This document shows positions 1 to 7,044 of a stretch of 64,000 nt of DNA, piece after piece. The stretch lies in contig NZ_WKJL01000008.1 in the NCBI RefSeq assembly GCF_009674565.1, forward strand, positions 124,001 through 188,000, given 5' to 3'. The notes beneath the pieces are model-generated. The model was not told where the DNA came from. It ran no database searches and was given only the letters and a program-made list of their open reading frames with translations. How positions within the stretch are numbered: position 1 is the first letter of the stretch; each line of letters begins with the position of its first letter. Made by a program: the position numbers and the translations under genes. Origin of the DNA: Duganella aquatilis. GTDB taxonomy: Bacteria > Pseudomonadota > Gammaproteobacteria > Burkholderiales > Burkholderiaceae_D.

Positions 1-192
1 AGCGGCGGCTATACGCACAAGGACCGCGGCAAGGTGCTGGACCTGCACTTCCAGAAAGCCGGCACCGACCTGTTCGAAGGCTGGAAGGCCGAAGAGCTGG
101 AAGCCAATATGGCGGCCATTACTGCGCTGTTCGGCGGTATCGGCATCACCATCGCGCCACGTGTAATGAGCCTGGCCGAAGCCTACGCCTAA
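1..192 (+). CDS. C-terminal fragment of an unrecognised protein (start lies before the window)
   Basis: The first 63 codons read open from base 1 to a TAA at 190-192 and end in MSLAEAYA. The fragment is mixed alpha/beta in character, with an acidic helix around LEANMAAITALF followed by a GIGITIAP strand. It could be the end of a small oxidoreductase, but I cannot assign a family from 63 residues. It converges on the molybdopterin-fold gene on the other strand, with the palindromic element at 193-293 filling the gap. Confidence 0.6.
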   Translation, partial: SGGYTHKDRGKVLDLHFQKAGTDLFEGWKAEELEANMAAITALFGGIGITIAPRVMSLAEAYA

Positions 193-293
193 GAGATCGT
201 TTCAAAAAGACCGCAGCTTCGTTCCGGCTCCTTGCCGTGCAGCTGCACTGTCTTCGTCGCCGCGCCTCGCTGCGGCCATTTTGAAACAATCTC
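193..293. repeat. 101-bp palindromic intergenic element between convergent genes
   Basis: The two 25-bp outer arms, 193-217 and 269-293, are inverted copies of each other matching at 22 of 25 positions. The exact centre of symmetry (242/243) carries a perfect 12-bp palindrome, GTGCAGCTGCAC (237-248). The element starts directly after the stop codon of the left gene and its last base is the first base of the stop triplet of the right gene. It could act as a two-way terminator-like hairpin, but neither side has a clean T-run. It could also be a dispersed palindromic repeat. Confidence 0.6.
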
Positions 294-871
294 TATGGCG
301 CCACTTCGATATGGTAAAGCGCCCAGGGCGCGCCGCCGAAACGTCCCGCCAGCGGGAGGGCGGCCAGCTCGGGCACTTTATCCGCATCGCACAGCGCCCA
401 TAACGGGCCCAGCCCGCCCAGCGCCATCGGTGCGCCATCCATCTGGGTGGCGACGATCCAGCGCTGCTCGCGCGCCTGCGCCACCGTCACGGCCGCCGCA
501 TAGCCATCCACCGCCCGCAAGATCAGTTTGGTGTCGTCGCCCAGTTTCGCGCCGGCCGCCTGCACCACGTCCAGCAGCAGCGGGCCGCGCAGCGTGTGCG
601 GTTTGGCGTCGTATTCCAGCGTCGGCTTGATGCTGACCGCCGGCAGCGCCGTCAGCGCCGCGTAATCGAACGCGTGCGCCTGCTCGAAGCTGATTTTCTG
701 CTTGGCCATCATCACATCGCGCGCCGGATCGAGCTTGCCGCGATTCGGCTTGCCGATGGCGCCGGTGACGGTCAGCAGCGTCGGGCCGGCTGCTGCGGCG
801 GCGCGTGCCGGCAAGGCGGCGGCGGACAGGCCGGCCAGCGCGGCCGTGCCCAGGAACTGGCGTTTCTTCAT
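293..871 (-). CDS. Periplasmic protein with molybdopterin-binding oxidoreductase (SUOX-like) fold
   Basis: This 192-residue protein starts with KKRQFLG followed by a hydrophobic alanine-rich stretch ending in ARAAAAAGP. That is a signal peptide, possibly Tat-type because of the KRQFL pattern, so the product is probably periplasmic. The body (TLLTVTG near residue 31, LRGPLLLDVV, LGGLGPLWALCD) resembles the small stand-alone proteins carrying the oxidoreductase molybdopterin-binding domain. These are often found beside diguanylate cyclases or c-type redox proteins. I chose the start at 871 because the signal peptide begins there and GAGGAG lies just upstream; a longer reading would run into alkB on the opposite strand. 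No substrate can be assigned, and it is not clear that cofactor binding is retained. Confidence 0.75.
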   Translation of the reverse strand: MKKRQFLGTAALAGLSAAALPARAAAAAGPTLLTVTGAIGKPNRGKLDPARDVMMAKQKISFEQAHAFDYAALTALPAVSIKPTLEYDAKPHTLRGPLLLDVVQAAGAKLGDDTKLILRAVDGYAAAVTVAQAREQRWIVATQMDGAPMALGGLGPLWALCDADKVPELAALPLAGRFGGAPWALYHIEVAP

Positions 872-914
872 GCGGAGAACTCCTCGAATGCGTAGTGCCG
901 GTATCATACCGTGC

Positions 915-1511
915 ATGGACTTATTTGCCGATGACACCACCCTCCAGGCCATCCCGATCGATGATGGCGAACTATGGTTCCAGCAACGGCTGGCGCTGGA
1001 CCTGGCGCCGGACGAGGTGATGCGCCGTTTGCAGGCCGAGACCGAATGGCGGGCGGAAGAAATCCAGGTCTGGGGCAAATTGCACATGCAGCCGCGACTG
1101 TCGGCCTGGCATGGCGAGGCCCGCTACCGTTATTCCGGCAAAACCTTTGATCCGCTGCCGTTCACGCCTTTGCAACTGCACATCAAGCAGGCGGTCGAAC
1201 GTGAAACGGGACGGCGCTTCAACAGCGTGCTGCTCAACTACTACCGCGACGAGCGCGACAGCATGGGCTTCCACGCCGACGACGAGCGCGAACTGGGGCC
1301 GGACCCGGCGGTGGCCTCGGTCAGCTTCGGCGCGCCGCGCACCTTCACCCTCAAGCACCGCACCTTGCCCAAGACCATCAAGCTGGCGCTGGGCGATGGC
1401 TGTCTGCTGCTGATGGCCGGTGCCTTGCAGCAGCACTGGCTGCACGGCATCAACAAGGAACGCACGCCGCGCGGACCGCGCATCAACCTGACCTTCCGCA
1501 TGATCGTCTGA
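915..1511 (+). CDS. alkB: Alpha-ketoglutarate-dependent dioxygenase, AlkB family
   Basis: This 198-residue protein is an Fe(II)/2-oxoglutarate dioxygenase of the AlkB family, which directly reverses N-alkyl lesions in nucleic acids by oxidative demethylation. The double-stranded beta-helix iron ligands are visible as H120 and D122 in GFHADDE and H177 in QQHWLHG. The oxoglutarate-binding arginines lie in RGPRINLTFR (R189, R195). NYYRDERDSMGFHADDE and HGINKERTPRGPRINLTFR resemble the ALKBH2/3-like bacterial subgroup more than E. coli AlkB. The start at 915 was chosen because MDLF opens the conserved region and upstream codons overlap the divergent gene, 43 bp away. No ada or alkA neighbour is present, so it is probably transcribed alone. 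Confidence 0.9.
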   Translation: MDLFADDTTLQAIPIDDGELWFQQRLALDLAPDEVMRRLQAETEWRAEEIQVWGKLHMQPRLSAWHGEARYRYSGKTFDPLPFTPLQLHIKQAVERETGRRFNSVLLNYYRDERDSMGFHADDERELGPDPAVASVSFGAPRTFTLKHRTLPKTIKLALGDGCLLLMAGALQQHWLHGINKERTPRGPRINLTFRMIV

Positions 1512-1592
1512 ACCGGGCTGCGCACGGTTAGATTAGCAACAGCCAGACGCGGTGCGGGCTGCTATCGTAGTTCTCTTCACTTGGGAGGACCT

Positions 1593-3269
1593 ATGCTTAG
1601 CAACATGAAAGTCGGTACCAAACTCATCATTGGCTTCACGCTGGTGGCGGTGATCGGCGCCATCGTCGCCTGCATTGGCATCATCAGCATGAGCCGGCTG
1701 AACACCGCAGCCGATGCCATGTACCGGGAAGACCTGGTCGGGCTTTCCTACATCAAGGAAGCCAACATCAACCTGATCTACGCGGGCCGCGCCCGCACCA
1801 CCTTCCTGGCCGCCACCTCCGGCGAGGAGCGCGCCAAGGTCAAGGCCGACGTCATGAAATACCTGGACGTGATGGACGACTACCTGGCCAAGGCCAAGCC
1901 GCTGTTCGTTTCCGAAGCCGGACAGAAAATGCTGCGCGACTATGTGGCGCCGGCCCAGGAATACCGGCGCGTGATCGCCGCCGCGCTGGACGTGGCGGCC
2001 CGCGAGCCGCTGGCGACGCGATCCGAAGAAGCCACGCGCGCCCACACCCTGGCCAGGGCCCAGGCCGACAATCTGGACCTGCTGCTGGACGGCATGACGG
2101 ACCTGAAGGAAAAGCGCGCGGCCGAAAAGGCCGCCGCCACCAGCGCGCTGTACCACTTCAGCCTGACGCTGATGATCGCGCTGGTTGTGGGCAGCCTGGT
2201 GGCCGGTCTGGCGCTGGGGGCGCTGATCACCCGCGCGCTGACGCGCCAGCTGGGCGGCGAACCGGGTGACGTGGCCCAGGTGGCGGGCAAGATTGCTGAC
2301 GGCGACCTGACGGTGGACGTCGACCTGCGGCAGAACGACAACCGCAGCGTGCTGTTCGCGATGAAATCCATGCGCGATAGCCTGGGCGGCATCGTCGGCC
2401 AGGTGCGCAACGGCACGGACACCATTGCCACTGCGTCGGCGCAGATCGCCAGCGGTACGCAGGACTTGTCGGCGCGCACCGAAGAGCAGGCTGGCGCGCT
2501 GGAACAAACCGCGTCGTCGATGGAGGAACTGACCTCGACCGTCAAGGCCAACGCCGACCACGCGCGTCAGGCCACCGAGCTGGCGCGCTCGGCCTCCAGC
2601 GTGGCGCAGCGCGGCGGCGTGGTGGTGGACGAGGTGATAGGCACCATGGGCGCGATCAACGCATCGTCCAGCAAGATTGCCGACATCATCGGCGTGATCG
2701 ACGGCATCGCCTTCCAGACCAATATCCTGGCCCTGAATGCGGCGGTGGAGGCGGCGCGGGCCGGCGAGCAGGGACGCGGCTTTGCGGTAGTGGCGTCGGA
2801 GGTGCGGACGCTGGCGCAGCGTTCGGCCACGGCGGCCAAGGAAATCAAGCAGCTCATCGATGAGTCGGTCAGCAAGGTGGGCGATGGCGCGCGCCAGGTG
2901 GACGAGGCGGGCGTGACGATGCGGGAAATCGTCGCCAGCATCCAGCGCGTGGCCGACATCATGGCGGACATCCAGGCCGCCAGCAGCGAGCAGACCACCG
3001 GCATCGAGCAGATCAACCAGGCCATCGTGCAGATGGATCAGGTGACGCAGCAAAACGCCGCCCTGGTGGAGGAATCGGCGGCGGCGTCGGAAGCGATGCA
3101 GGATCAGGCCCGCAAACTGGCCGAACTTGTAAGCGTTTTCCGTGTCGAGCAGGGTTCAGCAGCCCGGCCGGTGCCGCGCGTCGCGCCAAAACCGGCGCTG
3201 AAGTTGCCCAGACCGGCGCCGCGCAAGCCCGTTGTTAAACAATCGGCAACGGATTGGGAGGAATTTTAA
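1593..3269 (+). CDS. Methyl-accepting chemotaxis protein with C-terminal DWEEF tether
   Basis: A 558-residue transmembrane chemoreceptor. TM1 spans about residues 10-33. A periplasmic helical four-helix-bundle sensor follows, then TM2 at about 187-213, a HAMP domain to about 265 and a cytoplasmic signalling coiled coil. The hairpin tip that binds CheA/CheW is plain ([20 protein letters not shown], about 371-390). The tail is proline/lysine-rich and ends in DWEEF, which resembles the aromatic pentapeptide that tethers CheR and CheB. The ATG at 1593 is preferred over a TTG four codons earlier because GGGAGG at 1583-1588 gives proper spacing only for the ATG. The ligand is unknown. No che genes adjoin it, so it is an orphan receptor. 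Confidence 0.93.
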   Translation: MLSNMKVGTKLIIGFTLVAVIGAIVACIGIISMSRLNTAADAMYREDLVGLSYIKEANINLIYAGRARTTFLAATSGEERAKVKADVMKYLDVMDDYLAKAKPLFVSEAGQKMLRDYVAPAQEYRRVIAAALDVAAREPLATRSEEATRAHTLARAQADNLDLLLDGMTDLKEKRAAEKAAATSALYHFSLTLMIALVVGSLVAGLALGALITRALTRQLGGEPGDVAQVAGKIADGDLTVDVDLRQNDNRSVLFAMKSMRDSLGGIVGQVRNGTDTIATASAQIASGTQDLSARTEEQAGALEQTASSMEELTSTVKANADHARQATELARSASSVAQRGGVVVDEVIGTMGAINASSSKIADIIGVIDGIAFQTNILALNAAVEAARAGEQGRGFAVVASEVRTLAQRSATAAKEIKQLIDESVSKVGDGARQVDEAGVTMREIVASIQRVADIMADIQAASSEQTTGIEQINQAIVQMDQVTQQNAALVEESAAASEAMQDQARKLAELVSVFRVEQGSAARPVPRVAPKPALKLPRPAPRKPVVKQSATDWEEF

Positions 3270-3455
3270 GCTATCCTTAAGTTTGGCAGATCTTGAAATT
3301 TCCCAATGATCGTTTGGCTTACATCTCGTCACACTTCTTACTAATTCGGCCGTGACGATGGTTGGCTGGAGTGCTATCTTGGATACATCGCAATTCAATA
3401 GCAACTGCGATCCCAAGCAAGTCCGCTTCAACCATTTTGCTGAAAGATCAAAATC

Positions 3456-4061
3456 ATGAAAAAAATTATCTTTGCTTTAGTCGCTTCCGCAGCCGCCCTG
3501 GGTGGTTCCGCCGCTTATGCTCAATCGAACACGCAAGATGCCGCAGGCACCGGCTACATCGGTGCGGGCGTCGTGGGCAGCCGTTACAGCTTCGACAATG
3601 CCGGCGCTGGCGCCGTCAGTGGCGACAACCACAGCGGCACCAAGGCGGCCGGTAAAATCTACGGTGGCTACAACATCGACAGCACCTGGGCCGTGGAAGC
3701 CGGTTACACCGACTTCGGCAAACGCAGCTACAACTACACCCAGGGCGGCGCCGCCGGCGGCCTGAACACCGACGCCCACTCGTACTACGTGGCTGGCAAA
3801 GGCACCTGGCCTGTGGCCCGCGACTTCGCCGTGTTCGGCAAACTGGGTGTGGCCCGCAACCACAACGAAGTGACCACCTCGGGCATCGCCTCGGTGAGCG
3901 GCAGCGACAACAAAACCGCGCTGTACGCCTCGGTGGGGGGCGAGTACGCCATCAACAAAAACGTGAAGGTCTCGCTGGAGTATGAAAACTACGGCAAGGC
4001 TGACATCGATACCGGCCGCAAAGCCGGCGCCGTCACCGCCGGCCTGCGCTACAACTTCTAA
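3456..4061 (+). CDS. Outer-membrane beta-barrel protein (OmpA-like transmembrane domain)
   Basis: A 201-residue precursor with a clear signal peptide (KKIIFALVASAAALGGSAAYAQ, cleavage after AYA near residue 22). The mature part alternates hydrophobic and polar residues in about eight strands (GYIGAGVV, AGKIYGGYNI, WAVEAGYTDFG, HSYYVAGKGTW, FAVFGKLGVA, ALYASVGGEYAI, VKVSLEYENYG, GAVTAGLRYNF). The C-terminal phenylalanine is the signature recognised by the BAM complex. This fits the OmpA-like 8-stranded barrel family of small porins and opacity proteins, with no peptidoglycan-binding domain attached. It stands alone and is followed by a Rho-independent terminator. Its specific role is unknown. 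Confidence 0.85.
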   Translation: MKKIIFALVASAAALGGSAAYAQSNTQDAAGTGYIGAGVVGSRYSFDNAGAGAVSGDNHSGTKAAGKIYGGYNIDSTWAVEAGYTDFGKRSYNYTQGGAAGGLNTDAHSYYVAGKGTWPVARDFAVFGKLGVARNHNEVTTSGIASVSGSDNKTALYASVGGEYAINKNVKVSLEYENYGKADIDTGRKAGAVTAGLRYNF

Positions 4062-4089
4062 GCGCGCCGCGTAGTCTCGTCAAGTAACA

Positions 4090-4128
4090 AGGGCCGGTCC
4101 TGCCAATGCGGGCCCGGCCCTTTGTTTT
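4090..4128 (+). terminator. Rho-independent terminator of the outer-membrane barrel gene
   Basis: The stem GGGCCGG (4091-4097) pairs with CCGGCCC (4114-4120) around a 16-base loop and is followed by TTTGTTTT. It lies 30 bp after the stop. The reverse side is followed by TTGTTACTT, so it may also end the convergent winged-helix gene. Confidence 0.8.
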
Positions 4129-4417
4129 ATACCGTGTCAGCAATATCTTGTGGAAAATATGCAGTACGCTTGCCGGCCATCGCGCCCTCAATTTCCCGGA
4201 TGCCTTGTTGAGTAATGGACGCTACTCCCCCGAGGGTTCCCCATTTCACCAAACGTTCGCGCTGCAGATAAATAAACGTATCAAGCGTTGCAAGCTCGTT
4301 CATCCTCAATTCTCTGCCTACTTCAAAAATATCAGCATAGTGGTGTTCAGCGACGCCGCCAGAGAGTTGATGCAGCTTTTGAAGAATGAGAAAGCTGTTT
4401 TTGAATTTCGGACTCAT
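4127..4417 (-). CDS. Small winged-helix-like protein, second gene of an orphan pair
   Basis: This 96-residue hydrophilic protein overlaps the preceding gene by four bases (ATGA at 4414-4417), the usual mark of translational coupling. Residues about 10-80 are helix-rich and finish with a strand-turn-strand and a recognition-like helix (ERLVKWGTLGGVASITQQGIREIE). That segment resembles the wing and final helix of MarR/PadR-type winged-helix domains. The similarity is a reading of pattern, not a family assignment. Base composition here is clearly lower in GC than the chromosome around it, which suggests acquisition. I do not recognise the family. Confidence 0.6.
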   Translation of the reverse strand: MSPKFKNSFLILQKLHQLSGGVAEHHYADIFEVGRELRMNELATLDTFIYLQRERLVKWGTLGGVASITQQGIREIEGAMAGKRTAYFPQDIADTV

Positions 4418-4845
4418 GGTTCAATTTCCCTCAACACCTGAAGATGATAGAGAGCCGTCGTCAAGACGACGGAAAAAATGAGCAGGCACCAAGGAAGCAT
4501 AGAGGGATGCCCATTGTTGATATCGGAAAATGCCCAGTTTCCGAAAATGCCGCTTAGAAGGCTACCGGTCATCGTGCCAAGTCGAAAAAAACTTTGAGTA
4601 CGCCTGCGCGAAACGAAACGTTGAAAATCCAAGCGCAATGCCGCGCGCTCTACATCAACTTCGCTATAAAGGTTCGTCGCCAAGCCTTCCGAGCGCATCA
4701 CACATTCTCGTCTGGTTTCGGCGTAGAGACTCGCGTAAAACTCAGTGGTCTTATTGGAAAGTAAGTTCCATCCGATTTCAGTGAATTCAATTCTACTGCG
4801 TTCCTCAAATTGCGTGACTTGCGTTCCAAGAGAGCGGGGTTCCAT
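4414..4845 (-). CDS. Orphan protein with two C-terminal transmembrane segments
   Basis: With the start at 4845 the product has 143 residues. That ATG follows AGGA at suitable spacing, while longer readings would overlap the upstream gene and lack a ribosome site. Residues 1-85 are charged and helical (TQVTQFEERSRIEFTEIGW). Two hydrophobic segments follow, about 86-110 (FFRLGTMTGSLLSGIFGNWAF) and 117-138 (LPWCLLIFSVVLTTALYHL), ending in a short charged tail. The long soluble N-terminus plus a 2TM hairpin is reminiscent of small membrane effector proteins, but I have no family match. It is coupled to the winged-helix-like gene and sits in a low-GC islet. Confidence 0.6.
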   Translation of the reverse strand: MEPRSLGTQVTQFEERSRIEFTEIGWNLLSNKTTEFYASLYAETRRECVMRSEGLATNLYSEVDVERAALRLDFQRFVSRRRTQSFFRLGTMTGSLLSGIFGNWAFSDINNGHPSMLPWCLLIFSVVLTTALYHLQVLREIEP

Positions 4846-4936
4846 GTTGACGTTCCTAAGCCAGGTCAGGAATACCATTCTGGTGAGTTGGAAAGCGCGC
4901 AGCTTGTGGTGTCGCAAAGACGTGGACGGTGCCTGT

Positions 4937-5200
4937 TCAGCGTGGGGGCCGGTTTTTTGTTTCACGGTCGATCAGGTGCATGATCAGGACGATGCCGACC
5001 ATGATGAACAGCGAAATGCCGTGGATTCGGCTGTAGGTGTAGACCGCTTCGCTGACCTCGGTGTATTTGCCGTGGCTGCCGAGGAAGAAGTGGCCGTCGA
5101 CCTGCTTGCCGTTGAGTCCGTCGCCGCCGAGTAGTATCGAACTGGCAAACAGGCTGAAGAAGTTGATGAAGACTAGCGCGATGAAGATTTTTCGAAACAT
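4937..5200 (-). CDS. Small two-helix membrane protein of unknown function
   Basis: 87 residues, with hydrophobic segments at about 5-25 (IFIALVFINFFSLFASSILL) and 60-77 (GISLFIMVGIVLIMHLI) separated by a polar glycine-rich loop (GGDGLNGKQVDGHFFLGSHG). It ends in a basic tail. It lies between the ettA terminator and the 2TM/winged-helix pair, on the same strand and 91 bp upstream of the pair, so it may share their transcript. No family recognised. Confidence 0.6.
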   Translation of the reverse strand: MFRKIFIALVFINFFSLFASSILLGGDGLNGKQVDGHFFLGSHGKYTEVSEAVYTYSRIHGISLFIMVGIVLIMHLIDRETKNRPPR

Positions 5201-5210
5201 GGCGGTCTCT

Positions 5211-5252
5211 AAAGTAAAAAAACCTCGAAAACCGTTGCCGGCTTTCGAGGTT
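5211..5252 (-). terminator. Rho-independent terminator of ettA
   Basis: On the minus strand AACCTCGAAA (5252-5243) pairs perfectly with TTTCGAGGTT (5230-5221) around a 12-base loop. A run of T residues follows (5220-5216, then ACTTT). It lies 14 bp after the ettA stop and separates ettA from the three orphan genes downstream. Confidence 0.9.
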
Positions 5253-5266
5253 TGCTGCGTCGACGT

Positions 5267-6934
5267 TTAGTTCGTCAGCGGCTTGTAGCGGATGCGTTTT
5301 GGCTTGGCGCCTTCTTCACCCAGGCGTTTCTTCTTGTCGGCTTCGTACTCCTGGTAGTTGCCGTCGAAGAAGGTGACTTGCGAGTTGCCTTCGAACGCCA
5401 GGATGTGCGTCGCGATACGGTCCAGGAACCAGCGATCGTGGGAGATCACCATCACCGAGCCGGCGAATTCCAGCAACGCATCTTCCAGCGCGCGCAGGGT
5501 TTCCACGTCCAGGTCATTCGACGGTTCATCCAGCAGCAAGACGTTGCCGCCCTTGAGCAAGGTCTTGGCCAGGTGCAGGCGGCCGCGCTCACCACCGGAC
5601 AGGTTGCCGACGATCTTCTGCTGGTCCCCGCCCTTGAAGTTGAAACGGCCCAGGTAGGCGCGCGATGGCATTTCGAAGCGGCCTACGCTGAGCACGTCTG
5701 CGCCGCCCGACACGTCTTCAAACACGGTCTTGGCATCGGCCAGCTTGTCGCGGCTCTGGTCGACCAGCGAGATTTTCGCGGTCTTGCCGATCACCACTTC
5801 GCCGCTGTCCGGCTGATCCAGGCCAGCAATCATCTTGAACAGCGTCGATTTACCGGCGCCGTTCGGGCCGATGATGCCGACGATGGCGCCCGGCGGAATC
5901 GTGAAGGACACATTGTCCAGCAGCAGGCGGTCGCCGAAGCCCTTGGACACGTTCTTGAATTCGATCACTTCGTTGCCCAGGCGCTCGGCCACGGGAATGA
6001 AGATCTCCTGGGTTTCGTTGCGCTTCTGGTATTCATACTCGCTCAGCTCGTTGAAGCGGGCCAGACGGGCCTTCGACTTGGCCTGGCGCGCCTTCGGATT
6101 CTGGCGCGACCATTCCAGTTCTTTTTGCAGCGCGCGCTGGCGCGCCGATTCGGTGGCTTCTTCCTGCTTCAGGCGGTCCTGCTTCTGGTCCAGCCACGAC
6201 GAGTAATTGCCTTTCCATGGAATGCCATGGCCTCGGTCCAGTTCCAGGATCCACTCGGCCGCATTGTCCAGGAAGTAGCGATCGTGGGTGATGCCGACCA
6301 CGGTGCCCGGGAAGCGCAGCAGGAACTGCTCCAGCCATTCCACCGATTCCGCATCCAGGTGATTGGTCGGTTCGTCGAGCAGCAGCATGTCCGGCTTCGA
6401 CAGCAGCAGCTTGCACAGCGCCACGCGGCGCTTCTCGCCGCCGGACAGGATGCCGACCTTGGCGTCCCATGGCGGCAGGCGCAGCGCGTCGGCCGCCATT
6501 TCCAGTTGCAGGTTCAGGTTGCCGCCGTCGGACGACGAGATGATGGCCTCCAGGCGCGCCTGCTCGGCGGCCAGCGCGTCGAAGTCGGCGTCTTCCTCGG
6601 CGTAGGCGGCGTACACGGCGTCCAGCTTGGCTTGCGCCTCAAACGCTTCGCCCAGGCCCGATTCCACTTCCTGGCGCACGGTTTTTTCCGGATCCAGCTG
6701 CGGTTCCTGCGGCAGGTAGCCGATGTTCAGGCCCGGCATCGGACGCGCTTCGCCCTGGATGTCGGTGTCGATGCCTGCCATGATTTTCAGCAGGGTGGAC
6801 TTGCCGGAACCGTTCAGGCCCAGCACGCCGATCTTGGCGCCCGGGAAGAAGGACAGCGAAATATCTTTCAGGATCTGGCGCTTGGGCGGGACGATTTTGC
6901 CCACGCGGTTCATGGTGTAGACGTAATTGGCCAT
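5267..6934 (-). CDS. ettA: Energy-dependent translational throttle protein EttA (ABC-F ATPase)
   Basis: 555 residues, the same length as E. coli EttA. Two ABC ATPase domains with no membrane segments mark it as ABC-F. Domain 1 has Walker A GLNGSGKST (about 39-47), signature LSGGEKRR and Walker B LLLDEPTNHLD. Domain 2 has GPNGAGKST, LSGGERGR and LLLDEPSNDLD. Between them lies the charged linker (RALQKELEWSRQ...ARFNELSEYEYQKR) that reaches the ribosomal P site. EttA binds the ribosomal E site and gates the first elongation step according to the ATP/ADP ratio. The C-terminus is basic (KPKRIRYKPLTN). It is expressed alone, bounded by its own terminator. Confidence 0.96.
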   Translation of the reverse strand: MANYVYTMNRVGKIVPPKRQILKDISLSFFPGAKIGVLGLNGSGKSTLLKIMAGIDTDIQGEARPMPGLNIGYLPQEPQLDPEKTVRQEVESGLGEAFEAQAKLDAVYAAYAEEDADFDALAAEQARLEAIISSSDGGNLNLQLEMAADALRLPPWDAKVGILSGGEKRRVALCKLLLSKPDMLLLDEPTNHLDAESVEWLEQFLLRFPGTVVGITHDRYFLDNAAEWILELDRGHGIPWKGNYSSWLDQKQDRLKQEEATESARQRALQKELEWSRQNPKARQAKSKARLARFNELSEYEYQKRNETQEIFIPVAERLGNEVIEFKNVSKGFGDRLLLDNVSFTIPPGAIVGIIGPNGAGKSTLFKMIAGLDQPDSGEVVIGKTAKISLVDQSRDKLADAKTVFEDVSGGADVLSVGRFEMPSRAYLGRFNFKGGDQQKIVGNLSGGERGRLHLAKTLLKGGNVLLLDEPSNDLDVETLRALEDALLEFAGSVMVISHDRWFLDRIATHILAFEGNSQVTFFDGNYQEYEADKKKRLGEEGAKPKRIRYKPLTN

Positions 6935-6996
6935 TACTGAGGCTTTCTAAAAAAAATAAACAATAACTAATTTTACAGGCGATGGCGTGCATTATA

Positions 6997-7024
6997 GGCG
7001 CGCCGCCATGCGGAGCGGCGCGCT
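6997..7024. other. GC-rich hairpin between the ester hydrolase gene and ettA
   Basis: GCGCGCCGC (6998-7006) pairs perfectly with GCGGCGCGC (7015-7023) around an 8-base loop, in the 110-bp gap between the two genes. On the minus strand it is followed not by a T-run but by TATAAT (6996-6991). It may be a weak terminator for the hydrolase abutting an ettA promoter -10 element. No good -35 is seen. Confidence 0.4.
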
Positions 7025-7044
7025 TTGCCGGCCTGTGCGCCGGT

